DNA of 13,338 nucleotides from Bacteroidaceae bacterium (GCA_024695315.1 JAILIJ010000149.1:1-13338), one strand, 5' to 3'. Positions 1 through 6,996 are shown, counted from the first letter of the stretch. Notes: a model not told the origin generated them from the letters alone. A program made the numbers and translations.

Positions 1-894
1 TTTTTCCATTTCAAAGTCTGCTGTGGTGTGAATGGCGTGTAGCATAGGCCATAATTTCCAAAGTGGAATGTCTGAGTTCTTGAGTTCTCCACGTATGGTT
101 TTGAAGGAACGTATCATGATGTTCTGCCCCATGTTCTTTCCTTCGTCAGTCATTTCCCTATAGTAGCCTCTTGGCGTTATGAAGGCATTTTGATAGATGT
201 ATGATTGACTATTGCCTATCAGTATGACGGTAAACATGTCTACATCCTCAGGGTTGAATTCGGCCAGTGTGGTGATGTGGATATCTTGTCCTTCTCGACC
301 AGCGTTCTTTACGTATCCTACAGGTGTGCTGGCGCTGCGTTCTTTCAAGAATATTTCCTTTAACCGGTATATTTGCCAATATCTTCCATGGCTTTTTGGA
401 TTATATATTGCCGTAACGAAGTCACCTATGGCAGCAGCCTTGATACGTTTTTCGATTACATCCCATGGAGTCATCAAGTCTGACATTGAAATGAGACAAA
501 GGTCGTGGCCTATTGGTGCTCCAAGTAGTGATGCGGCCTTTTGAAATGCAGAAATTCCTGGTAGAGCGCAGATTTCTATGTCTGCATCTTTTTCTTTGGC
601 CATTTCATATATGAGGGGTGTCATTCCGTATATTCCCGCATCTCCGCTGGAAATGACGCATACGTTTTTACCTTCTAGTGCGTAGCAAAATGCTTCTTCG
701 GCACGTTGTCTTTCCTGTTTCATTCCGCTGTCTATACATACGGCGTCAGGTCGGAGCGCGTGTTCGATGAATTGAAAGTAATGTTTGTATCCCACCACAA
801 CGTCGCTTTGGCTTACAACTTCAAGCACCGCTGGCGTGATGTCTTCTTTGCTGCCTGGACCTATTCCGGCAACTATAATTTTACCCTTTGTCAT
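1..894 (-). CDS. cobJ: CobJ/CbiH precorrin-3B C17-methyltransferase fused to the start of a CbiC/CobH methylmutase (3' part cut by window edge)
   Basis: Translating the minus strand from the ATG at 894-892 gives 298 uninterrupted codons to base 1. Residues 1 to about 245 are a SAM-dependent tetrapyrrole methylase. They show GIGPG near residue 10 (SAM loop), SSGDAGIYG near 84-92, LPGISAFQ near 113-120, AIYNPKS near 164-170 and the family-end motif ITPRGYY at 239-245. This matches CobJ/CbiH, which methylates C17 and contracts the corrin ring in cytoplasmic cobalamin synthesis. From about 259 the chain continues with IMIRSFKTIRGEL and then LHAIHTTADFE, resembling the N-terminus of precorrin-8X methylmutase (CbiC/CobH), including the conserved His (about H289) before T..DF. 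I infer a bifunctional fusion, with most of the second domain beyond the window. No B12-riboswitch signature was seen in the upstream spacer. The CobJ call is strong; the fused domain is likely but seen only in part. Confidence 0.9.
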   Translation of the reverse strand, partial: MTKGKIIVAGIGPGSKEDITPAVLEVVSQSDVVVGYKHYFQFIEHALRPDAVCIDSGMKQERQRAEEAFCYALEGKNVCVISSGDAGIYGMTPLIYEMAKEKDADIEICALPGISAFQKAASLLGAPIGHDLCLISMSDLMTPWDVIEKRIKAAAIGDFVTAIYNPKSHGRYWQIYRLKEIFLKERSASTPVGYVKNAGREGQDIHITTLAEFNPEDVDMFTVILIGNSQSYIYQNAFITPRGYYREMTDEGKNMGQNIMIRSFKTIRGELKNSDIPLWKLWPMLHAIHTTADFEMEK

Positions 895-1067
895 TTTTGT
901 TTGTCTTGCTTTTCAAAGTCTGTGCGAATTTACAACTTTTTCGTGAAATGAACAATATGGCATGTTCTTTTTCTTTATGTCGGTTTGGGTAAGTTGTGGT
1001 TATGAATGGAAAATATATGTTTCCCATTCTGTGTTTTTACCTTTTGACATATTTCTCCTGTAAATTT

Positions 1068-1107
1068 CTTCGGCAACGGTTCGTATTACCTTCGTATCAG
1101 GTTCGTA
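1068..1107. repeat. Dispersed intergenic repeat, copy 1 (three TTCGTA boxes 11 bp apart)
   Basis: TTCGTA occurs at 1080-1085, 1091-1096 and 1102-1107, each step exactly 11 bp. The block 1068-1096 is identical at 28 of 29 positions to 10884-10912, where three TTCGTA boxes again stand 11 bp apart. The single difference is G/A at the sixth base. Both copies lie in gene-free DNA. The function is unknown; a binding-site array or a mobile intergenic repeat are both possible. Confidence 0.8.
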
Positions 1108-1160
1108 AGAACATCGTCTCAGAAATGCGTTGCAAATATATGTAATGGAGTTGACTGAAA

Positions 1161-1310
1161 TGTGCTTTTCGATGCTTTTTGATGCTTTTCTATACTTTTC
1201 GATGCTTTTTGATGCTTTTCGATGCTTTTCTATACTTTTTGATGCTTTTCTATACTTTTTGATGCTTTTCGATACTTTTTGATACTTTTCGATATTTTTT
1301 GATGCTTTTC
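1161..1310. repeat. Decamer tandem array, 15 units, with a T-tract every 10 bp
   Basis: Fifteen consecutive 10-base units run in unbroken register. The commonest is gatgctttt followed by c or t. Variants are tatactttt (units at 1191, 1231 and 1251), gatactttt (1271 and 1281) and gatatttttt (1291). The first unit, tgtgcttttc, is degenerate. Every unit carries four to six T at the same phase, close to the DNA helical repeat, so the segment is predicted to be strongly curved. There are no spacers, so it is not a CRISPR array. Variation between units fits slippage plus point change. Confidence 0.9.
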
Positions 1311-1624
1311 TTTTTTAGGAGAAAAGAATTTGTATGGCCTTATTAAATTTTCTGTTTCTAAAGTTTTGCAAAGTGTCACATGCAGGTAATAGAAAGAAAT
1401 TATATGTGTGATAATACAAAAGGAAAGTAAAAACGTCGAAAATGGTTATTTTTGTAATTCTTTGCGGAATAATTTAATCTTTTAGATAATGTTTCTGATG
1501 CCTTATACTATTTGTGAAACCAATAAAAATGTGCTTTTGATATTCTTAATCACTTATTAAGTGTGCAATATGTATCAAAATCTAATTATTTTCATAAAAA
1601 TATCAAAAAGAAAGCTAAAATGTG

Positions 1625-1655
1625 TTTTTAGTTTGCAAAAAGATATTTACCTTTG
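1625..1655 (+). promoter_or_regulatory. Bacteroidetes-type promoter for the porin-glnK-amt set
   Basis: TACCTTTG at 1648-1655 is a full match to the Bacteroidetes -7 element TAnnTTTG. With a 19-base gap, the -33 position (1625-1628) reads TTTT, three of four bases of TTTG. Transcription would start near 1662, leaving an unusually long leader of about 240 bases before the ATG at 1906. Confidence 0.6.
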
Positions 1656-1905
1656 CATCGCAAACAAAAAATAACGACAAAGTTTTACATAGAAACGACA
1701 AAATGACACAGGCACAAGATAGAATAGAATAAAAAAGGAAAGGTTGACCAAAATGTTATAGTAAAAATCAAAATAGGCGAATAGATAACTCAATAAAGTA
1801 TTTTAAGGTAAAAGATCTTGTAAATAGAGCCTTTCATCAACAATTCAAACACAAAATTTAGACACGGCGAATACAACACAAACAAAAAAAGAAACATTAT
1901 TAAAA

Positions 1906-2637
1906 ATGAGTTTTATGAAAAGATTGGTATTGAACATGGCAGTGGTGGCCGCAATTATGGCCCCTGCCGCAGTAAGTGCACAAGACAAGGTTGAGGCATC
2001 TATTAGTGCGGATGTTGTAAGTAATTACATCTGGCGTGGCCAGGACTTGGGAAGCGCAGCTGTTCAGCCAACACTTGGTGTCAGTTATGCAGGCTTTAGT
2101 TTGTCAGCATGGGGGTCTTACGGACTGGCAACAGATGCAACGACAAAAGAAATTGATTTTACACTCTCTTATACTGTAGGTGGTTTAACTATTGGAGTTA
2201 CAGATTATTATTGTACTTATGGTAGTAGTACAACACCAGGTAGATACTTTGAATATGCGGCTCATTCTACGAGTCACGTATATGAGGCAAATGTTGGGTA
2301 TGACTTTGGTTGTATGTCGCTCAATTGGTTTACCAATTTTGCTGGAAGTGACTACTGTAAGCCATCTGATGGAAGTCGAGCTTACTCTTCATACTTTGAA
2401 GTTGCTGCACCATTCAAACTTGGTGGGTGTGATTGGGAAGCAGCTCTTGGTATAGTGCCTTTTGAGACAGCATTTTATGCCGACGCTTCAGGTTTTGCTG
2501 TCGCAAATATATCCCTGAAGGCAACAAAGGAATTGGAGATTACGCCAACTTTCAAACTGCCTGTATTTGCTGGTCTTGCAGCTAATCCAAGTACAGAAAA
2601 GTTGTATTTCACAGCAGGTTTCACAGTCGGACTTTAA
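1906..2637 (+). CDS. TorF-like putative outer-membrane porin, first gene of the ammonium-uptake set
   Basis: 243 residues. Residues 1-25 form a signal peptide (MKR start, hydrophobic core, cleavage after AVSA before QDK). The mature part begins with VSNYIWRGQD at about 38-47, a hallmark of the TorF/Gcw_chp family of small predicted beta-barrel proteins. It continues with alternating aromatic and small residues and ends in hydrophobic FTVGL, as expected for a barrel. The role is probably passive passage of a small nutrient across the outer membrane. Its position ahead of the P-II and ammonium-channel genes suggests a nitrogen compound, but that is inference. An alternative start at 1915 (MKRLVL) would shorten the signal peptide by three residues. 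Several Cys residues (in YYC, FGC, DYC and GGC) are unusual for a barrel. The family call is fairly sure; the substrate is unknown. Confidence 0.7.
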   Translation: MSFMKRLVLNMAVVAAIMAPAAVSAQDKVEASISADVVSNYIWRGQDLGSAAVQPTLGVSYAGFSLSAWGSYGLATDATTKEIDFTLSYTVGGLTIGVTDYYCTYGSSTTPGRYFEYAAHSTSHVYEANVGYDFGCMSLNWFTNFAGSDYCKPSDGSRAYSSYFEVAAPFKLGGCDWEAALGIVPFETAFYADASGFAVANISLKATKELEITPTFKLPVFAGLAANPSTEKLYFTAGFTVGL

Positions 2638-2700
2638 GACTTGAAACATATATGGTTTGACATTTCATTCGTTATAATATGATGCGTTAAACGCGAGAGT

Positions 2701-2730
2701 GCTGTCGGGAAACGTCGGTTTCCTGACAGC
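2701..2730 (+). promoter_or_regulatory. Strong stem-loop between the porin gene and glnK
   Basis: Two 13-base arms (2701-2713 and 2718-2730) pair fully, with one G-U pair in RNA, around the four-base loop gtcg. No T-run follows on either strand, so it does not look like a simple intrinsic terminator. It lies 63 bases after the porin stop and 40 before the glnK ATG. It may stabilise the porin mRNA end, mark a processing site or act as an attenuator; that is inference. Confidence 0.75.
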
Positions 2731-2770
2731 CACAAAAAAGCACAACAAACTAAAACAAACACAAATAATT

Positions 2771-3127
2771 ATGAAAAAGATTGAAGCTATCATTCGTAAG
2801 ACTAAGTTTGAGGATGTCAAGGAGGCTTTATTGGAAGCAGACATCGAATGGTTCAGTTATTACGATGTGCGTGGTGTAGGTAAGATGCGCCAGGAGAGAA
2901 TCTATCGTGGCGTAAAGTATGACACTTCTTTTATTGAGAGAATTCTTATTAGTATTGTCGTAAGAGACATAAATGCTGAAAAGACAGTATTAGCTGTTAT
3001 TAAGGCTGCTCAGACAGGAGAGATAGGCGATGGCCGTATCTTTGTCATACCTGTAGAGGATTCAATACGTATTCGTACAGGTGAGCGAGGCGATATAGCT
3101 TTATATAATGCCGAGCAGGCTAAGTGA
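2771..3127 (+). CDS. glnK: P-II family nitrogen regulatory protein (GlnK-like)
   Basis: 118 residues, starting MKKIEAIIRKTKF as P-II proteins do. A GTG at 2699 would add 24 residues but runs through the stem-loop, so the ATG at 2771 is chosen. P-II is a cytoplasmic trimer that senses ATP/ADP and 2-oxoglutarate and, as GlnK, plugs the ammonium channel. Visible hallmarks are RIYRGVKY at 43-50 (Tyr50 aligns with the uridylylated Tyr51 of E. coli), TGEIGDGRIFV (nucleotide-binding B loop) and RIRTGERGD near the C-terminus. Differences from enterobacterial GlnB are a T-loop start of GVGKMRQER in place of GFGRQKGHTE, so the Gln39 position reads Met. The Lys90 position reads Arg. The gene sits 227 bases ahead of amt with no terminator between, so co-transcription is likely. 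Confidence 0.93.
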   Translation: MKKIEAIIRKTKFEDVKEALLEADIEWFSYYDVRGVGKMRQERIYRGVKYDTSFIERILISIVVRDINAEKTVLAVIKAAQTGEIGDGRIFVIPVEDSIRIRTGERGDIALYNAEQAK

Positions 3128-3354
3128 GAAGATTAGAAAATGTTTTTAGAACATGTTAGCATACTTGGACTTCAAGAGCTAAAAATGGGTTATATCTGTA
3201 TTTGATGAGCTTATGAGATAAACCATTATTTTAGAAAATGTTCTATTGTTATTTTATTATATAAATTTCTCACAAACTTAAAGAAAACTATAATCTCGGG
3301 GTATTTATATCCACTTGCGAGATACAATTACAAACACAAAACGAATTCTCATTT

Positions 3355-4740
3355 ATGAAAAAGATTGATTATATGAGGCTATCATTGGTAGCAGCGATGC
3401 TTATTGCGCCAATGTTGGTCAAAGCTGAAGAAACGGCTGATGCTATAGCGGCTGCTGCATCAACATCTGAAATATCTCTGAATACTGTTTGGGTGCTTTT
3501 GGGCGCTATGCTTGTGTTCTTTATGCAGCCAGGCTTCGCACTTTGTGAAGCAGGTTTTACAAGAACGAAGAACACGGCTAATATCTTGATGAAAAACTTC
3601 TGTGACTTTATGCTTGGAAGCGTTTGTTTCTGGCTTGTCGGTTTTGGTATTATGTTTGGTGCTGGTGGCTTCATGGGTATGCCAAGTTTTGGAGATCTTT
3701 CTTTCTTCGATACAGAGGGCATTGGCGGTATTCCAATCGAGGGTTATCTTATTTTTCAAACTGTATTCTGCGCTACTTCAGCAACAATTGTTTCTGGTGC
3801 TATGGCTGAACGTACTAAGTTCTCAATGTATTTAGCATATTCTCTCTGTATTTCATTATTTATTTATCCTATCGAGGCCCATTGGAGTTGGGGTGGTGGA
3901 TGGCTTAACGATGGTGGTGAAGGCACATTCATGCACGATATTTTTGGTACAGGATTCCATGACTTTGCCGGATCTACAGTAGTTCACTCTGTTGGTGGTT
4001 GGATAGGTCTTGTTGGAGCATTAATCCTTGGTGCCCGTAGAGGTAAATATGGCAAGGATGGTCATTCACGCGCTATCCCAGGTCACTCACTCGCTCTCGC
4101 TGCCCTTGGTGTTTTCATCCTTTGGTTTGGATGGTTCGGTTTTAACCCAGGTTCACAGCTTGCTGCTTACGGTTTTGAAAACTCAACGGCTATATCTCAT
4201 ACATTTGTAACAACAAATATGGCAGCATGTACAGGAGGTATTGCTACGCTTATCGTTTCTTGGTTCCGCTATGGAAAACCATCTCTCTCACTTACTTGTA
4301 ACGGTATTCTTGCAGGACTCGTAGCTGTTACCGACGGATGTGACTTGGTAAGTGTTGGTGGAGCTGCTGTAATTGGTGCTGTAGCTGGTTTTGTAATGCC
4401 ATTCTCGGTAGAATTTATCGACCATGTTTTACATATTGACGATCCTGTTGGTGCAAGTTCAGTTCATGGTGTATGTGGTGTGCTCGGAACAATTATGACA
4501 GGACTCTTTGCTACAGGTGAGGTAAACGATACTATGGTAGGTCTTTTCTATGGTGGAGGATTTGGATTCCTCGGAGCACAGTGTTTCGGAGCTGCTGTAG
4601 TTGGACTCTGGGCCGCAGGTACTGCATATATTGTATTCAAAGTTATTGATAAGGTTCATGGTCTTCGAGTTCCAGCTCGTATCGAGGATGAAGGACTTGA
4701 TATCTATGAGCACGGAGAAACAGCTTATGGCGATGCCTAA
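3355..4740 (+). CDS. amt: Ammonium transporter (Amt family), inner-membrane channel
   Basis: 461 residues. An apparent signal peptide (MKKIDYM, hydrophobic stretch, cleavage near VKAEE) precedes the conserved core from about residue 42, with eleven predicted membrane spans as usual for Amt. The twin pore histidines are visible as H211 in STVVHSVGG and H371 in SSVHGVCG. D203 sits eight residues before H211, as Asp160 does in E. coli AmtB. Also present are AERTKF at 151-156, HWSWGGGWL at 176-184 and FGWFGFNPGS at 258-267. It conducts ammonium or ammonia into the cell and is probably gated by the P-II protein encoded just upstream. The spacer before it (3128-3354) contains a small stem (3293-3298 with 3318-3323) and a 12-base direct repeat (3133 and 3231), but no good promoter. 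The C-terminal tail is short. Confidence 0.96.
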   Translation: MKKIDYMRLSLVAAMLIAPMLVKAEETADAIAAAASTSEISLNTVWVLLGAMLVFFMQPGFALCEAGFTRTKNTANILMKNFCDFMLGSVCFWLVGFGIMFGAGGFMGMPSFGDLSFFDTEGIGGIPIEGYLIFQTVFCATSATIVSGAMAERTKFSMYLAYSLCISLFIYPIEAHWSWGGGWLNDGGEGTFMHDIFGTGFHDFAGSTVVHSVGGWIGLVGALILGARRGKYGKDGHSRAIPGHSLALAALGVFILWFGWFGFNPGSQLAAYGFENSTAISHTFVTTNMAACTGGIATLIVSWFRYGKPSLSLTCNGILAGLVAVTDGCDLVSVGGAAVIGAVAGFVMPFSVEFIDHVLHIDDPVGASSVHGVCGVLGTIMTGLFATGEVNDTMVGLFYGGGFGFLGAQCFGAAVVGLWAAGTAYIVFKVIDKVHGLRVPARIEDEGLDIYEHGETAYGDA

Positions 4741-4877
4741 GTTATCCTGATTATTTATTAGACCTAAAACTACTTATTTGATGGTATATATTATGTATAA
4801 TTAATAGGAACTATTGAATGTTCATGATTAAATTTAATGTCTATTATTAGCAGAACATATTATTATTGTTGAACTGG

Positions 4878-4915
4878 TAGCAAGCGGCCGTGATGGTTGC
4901 TTGCTATTTTTTTTT
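4878..4915 (+). terminator. Intrinsic terminator after amt
   Basis: Arms tagcaagc (4878-4885) and gcttgcta (4899-4906) pair perfectly around a 13-base loop and run into nine T (4907-4915). It closes the porin-glnK-amt unit. Confidence 0.88.
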
Positions 4916-4923
4916 GCATTTTT

Positions 4924-4954
4924 TTTGCAGTTTGGAAATAAATGTTTATTTTTG
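4924..4954 (+). promoter_or_regulatory. Promoter for rfbA
   Basis: TTTG at 4924-4927, a 19-base gap, and TATTTTTG at 4947-4954 match the Bacteroidetes -33/-7 consensus in both boxes and spacing. The start site would be near 4961, about 65 bases before the rfbA ATG. Confidence 0.65.
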
Positions 4955-5025
4955 TTTTTTCATAGTGCCTTCTCGATATTTTGGGGGGCCAGTAAAATTA
5001 GATAATACATTTAGAATAGTTCGAT

Positions 5026-5919
5026 ATGAAAGGAATCGTTTTGGCAGGTGGTAGTGGCACACGCCTTTACCCAATTACTAAGGGTGTAAGCAAGCAGCTT
5101 ATTCCAATATTTGATAAACCAATGGTTTATTATCCTATTTCTGTGCTTATGCTTGCAGGTATTAGGGAGATTCTTATTATATCCACTCCATACGATTTAC
5201 CAGGATTTAAGAGACTGCTTGGAGATGGTTCTGACTATGGTGTGCATTTTGAATACGCAGAGCAGCCGAGTCCTGACGGATTGGCTCAGGCTTTTATCAT
5301 AGGAGAAAAATTTATCGGTAAGGATGATGTATGTCTTGTGTTAGGCGATAATATTTTCCATGGACGTGGTTTTTCTGAGATGTTGAAGAATAGTGTTGAG
5401 AATGCTTCTAAGGGTAAGGCTACTGTTTTCGGATATTGGGTTAATGATCCTGAACGTTATGGAGTGGCTGAGTTTGACAAGGAGGGAAATTGTTTGTCTA
5501 TAGAAGAGAAGCCTGCAAAGCCAAAGAGTAATTATGCTGTAGTTGGTCTATACTTCTATCCAAATTCTGTTGTTGAGATAGCAAAGAATATTAAGCCTTC
5601 TTCTCGTGGAGAATTAGAGATTACTACAGTCAACCAAGAGTATCTTGCTGAGAAAAATTTGAAGGTGCAACATCTTGGTCGTGGTTTTGCTTGGCTAGAT
5701 ACTGGTACTCACGATTCTCTTTCTGAAGCAAGTACTTACATAGAAGTGCTTGAAAAGCGTACAGGTCTTAAAATTGCATGTCTTGAGGGCATAGCTTTCC
5801 GTCAGGGGTGGATTACGACCGAGAAACTTCGCGAAATAGCTGAACCTATGAAAAAGAATCAGTATGGACAGTATCTAATTAAACTGGCTGATACTAATTA
5901 TTTCGGAGAAAGGATGTAA
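5026..5919 (+). CDS. rfbA: Glucose-1-phosphate thymidylyltransferase (RfbA/RmlA)
   Basis: 297 residues, the usual length for the family. The enzyme joins dTTP and glucose-1-phosphate to give dTDP-glucose, the first step to dTDP-L-rhamnose and related surface sugars, in the cytoplasm. Visible motifs are LAGGSGTRLYPIT at 6-18 (nucleotide loop), SKQLIPIFDKPMVYYP at 22-37, GDNIFHG at 107-113 with the metal-binding D108, EEKP at 160-163, GELEIT at 195-200 and WLDTGTHDSL from 223 with the second metal ligand D225. The usual partners rfbB, rfbC and rfbD are not in the window. The next gene is a tRNA-modification enzyme, so rfbA stands apart from a sugar cluster here. It is probably transcribed from the promoter at 4924-4954 together with the following gene. 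Confidence 0.96.
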   Translation: MKGIVLAGGSGTRLYPITKGVSKQLIPIFDKPMVYYPISVLMLAGIREILIISTPYDLPGFKRLLGDGSDYGVHFEYAEQPSPDGLAQAFIIGEKFIGKDDVCLVLGDNIFHGRGFSEMLKNSVENASKGKATVFGYWVNDPERYGVAEFDKEGNCLSIEEKPAKPKSNYAVVGLYFYPNSVVEIAKNIKPSSRGELEITTVNQEYLAEKNLKVQHLGRGFAWLDTGTHDSLSEASTYIEVLEKRTGLKIACLEGIAFRQGWITTEKLREIAEPMKKNQYGQYLIKLADTNYFGERM

Positions 5920-6015
5920 GCGAAGATAAATGACGAGACTGTTTCTTTGTATGAAATTACTTTAGGTATTTCTTAAAGCTTTATAGACAAATTTTCTCAA
6001 AATGAAGTATTGAGG

Positions 6016-6933
6016 ATGAAGATAGAATTTGCTCCGCTTCAGGGGTATACTGAGGATGCGTATAGACGTATTCATAATAAGTTTGTAGGAGGTGTAGATG
6101 CATATTACACCCCCTTCATTCGTCTTGAACACGGAGGCCTTCGTAGTAAGGATTTGAGGGATATACGTCCGGAATTTAATGAAGGGGTGAATGTTATACC
6201 GCAGATAATTGCTAATGGTGGAAAGGAATTTCAAACGGTGCTTGACGCTATACGTGAGTTCGGGTATTCGAGGGTTGATATCAATATGGGGTGTCCTTTT
6301 CCGCTACAGACACGTCATGGACGCGGGGCAGGACTAATGCAGGCTATAGACCGTGTGAAAGAGATTTGTGATATTGTCAGAGCTACTTCGGATGTGCAAT
6401 TCTCTGCTAAGATGAGGCTGGGGCTTGACTTCCATGATGAGTGGCGTAACGTTCTTCCTATTCTGAATGGCACTCCACTTGTTCATGTAGCTATTCATCC
6501 GCGTGTTGCTAGTCAACAATATAAAGGAGAAGTGGATATGGAGGCATTTTCTTCGATTTTGCAGGATTCTGTTAATCCGATTATGTATAATGGGGAGATA
6601 CATTCTGTAGAGGATATAAAGCGTATTGAGAATATGTACCCTAACCTTGCTGGTGTGATGATTGGTAGGGGACTTTTGGCGCGTCCATCTTTGGCTCGTG
6701 AATATGTTGACGGACAAGAGTGGGATGAAGATAAACGTAATACTCTTTTGAGAACTATGCATATGGCATTCTTGGAGCATTTACAGGGCATAATTCCAAA
6801 TGAAATGCAGTTGTTGAGTAAGGTTCGTTGCTTTTGGGAATATATGGAGCCTGAAATTGGTAAAAAGCCATATAAGAAAATTATGAAGGCCGGTAATATG
6901 AAAAATTATTTGAAGGCTATAGCAGAGTTATAG
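6016..6933 (+). CDS. tRNA-dihydrouridine synthase family protein (Dus)
   Basis: 305 residues from the ATG at 6016; a TTG two codons earlier is less likely. Dus enzymes are flavoproteins that reduce uridines in tRNA D-loops. Hallmarks in order are FAPLQGYTE at 5-13 (start of the TIM barrel), DINMGCPFP at 88-96 with the catalytic Cys at C93, GRGAGLM at 102-108, SAKMRLG at 130-136 with the FMN-contacting Lys, VAIHPR at 158-163, YNGEI at 191-195 and IGRGLLARP at 216-224. The segment after the Cys (LQTRH) lacks the Lys common in bacterial DusA, DusB and DusC, so subgroup and target position cannot be assigned. It lies 96 bases after rfbA with no promoter or terminator between them, so co-transcription is likely. 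A clear terminator follows. Confidence 0.9.
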   Translation: MKIEFAPLQGYTEDAYRRIHNKFVGGVDAYYTPFIRLEHGGLRSKDLRDIRPEFNEGVNVIPQIIANGGKEFQTVLDAIREFGYSRVDINMGCPFPLQTRHGRGAGLMQAIDRVKEICDIVRATSDVQFSAKMRLGLDFHDEWRNVLPILNGTPLVHVAIHPRVASQQYKGEVDMEAFSSILQDSVNPIMYNGEIHSVEDIKRIENMYPNLAGVMIGRGLLARPSLAREYVDGQEWDEDKRNTLLRTMHMAFLEHLQGIIPNEMQLLSKVRCFWEYMEPEIGKKPYKKIMKAGNMKNYLKAIAEL

Positions 6934-6957
6934 TTTTTCTTTAATGATATGGTAGAT

Positions 6958-6996
6958 ATCCCCCGAAGACTTATTGAGTCTTTGGGGGATTTTTTT
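6958..6996 (+). terminator. Intrinsic terminator after the dus gene
   Basis: Thirteen-base arms 6958-6970 and 6978-6990, with one G-U pair, enclose the loop ttattga and are followed by six more T. It closes the rfbA-dus unit. Confidence 0.9.

Larger units (their letters stand above)
895..1905. other. Gene-free spacer between cobJ-cbiC and the porin gene
   Basis: About 1 kb between divergent genes with no convincing coding region. From left to right it holds an imperfect hairpin (arms 1004-1009 and 1024-1029), a TTCGTA triple repeat (1068-1107), a minus-strand TATATTTG box (plus bases 1133-1140) that could serve cobJ, and a decamer array (1161-1310). After that come plain AT-rich DNA to about 1620, a promoter (1625-1655) and an A-rich leader of about 240 bases. 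In the leader, aacgacaaa occurs twice, 21 bases apart (1673 and 1694). A nine-codon ORF starts at 1702, with nothing to support its translation. Confidence 0.7.

Noticed and set aside
212..951. Plus-strand open frames opposite cobJ
   Set aside because: They lie antisense to a complete CobJ domain with all its motifs and have no family signature.
895..1060. Cobalamin riboswitch upstream of cobJ
   Set aside because: Looked for a B12-box-like segment on the minus strand between 895 and 1160 and saw none.
1161..1310. CRISPR-like array
   Set aside because: The units are ten bases in direct contact, with no spacers and no cas genes nearby; it is a simple tandem array.
2699..2770. GTG start for glnK 24 codons upstream
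   Set aside because: It would run through the strong stem-loop and add residues absent from P-II proteins; MKKIEAII at 2771 is the usual family start.
3133..3242. 12-base direct repeat ttagaaaatgtt in the glnK-amt spacer as an operator
   Set aside because: Spacing of 98 bases and very AT-rich content make chance likely; no promoter box is placed to use it.
6334..6780. Minus-strand open frame of 148 codons opposite the dus gene
   Set aside because: Shadow of the conserved Dus frame; the sequence is Ser/His/Ile rich with no family features.
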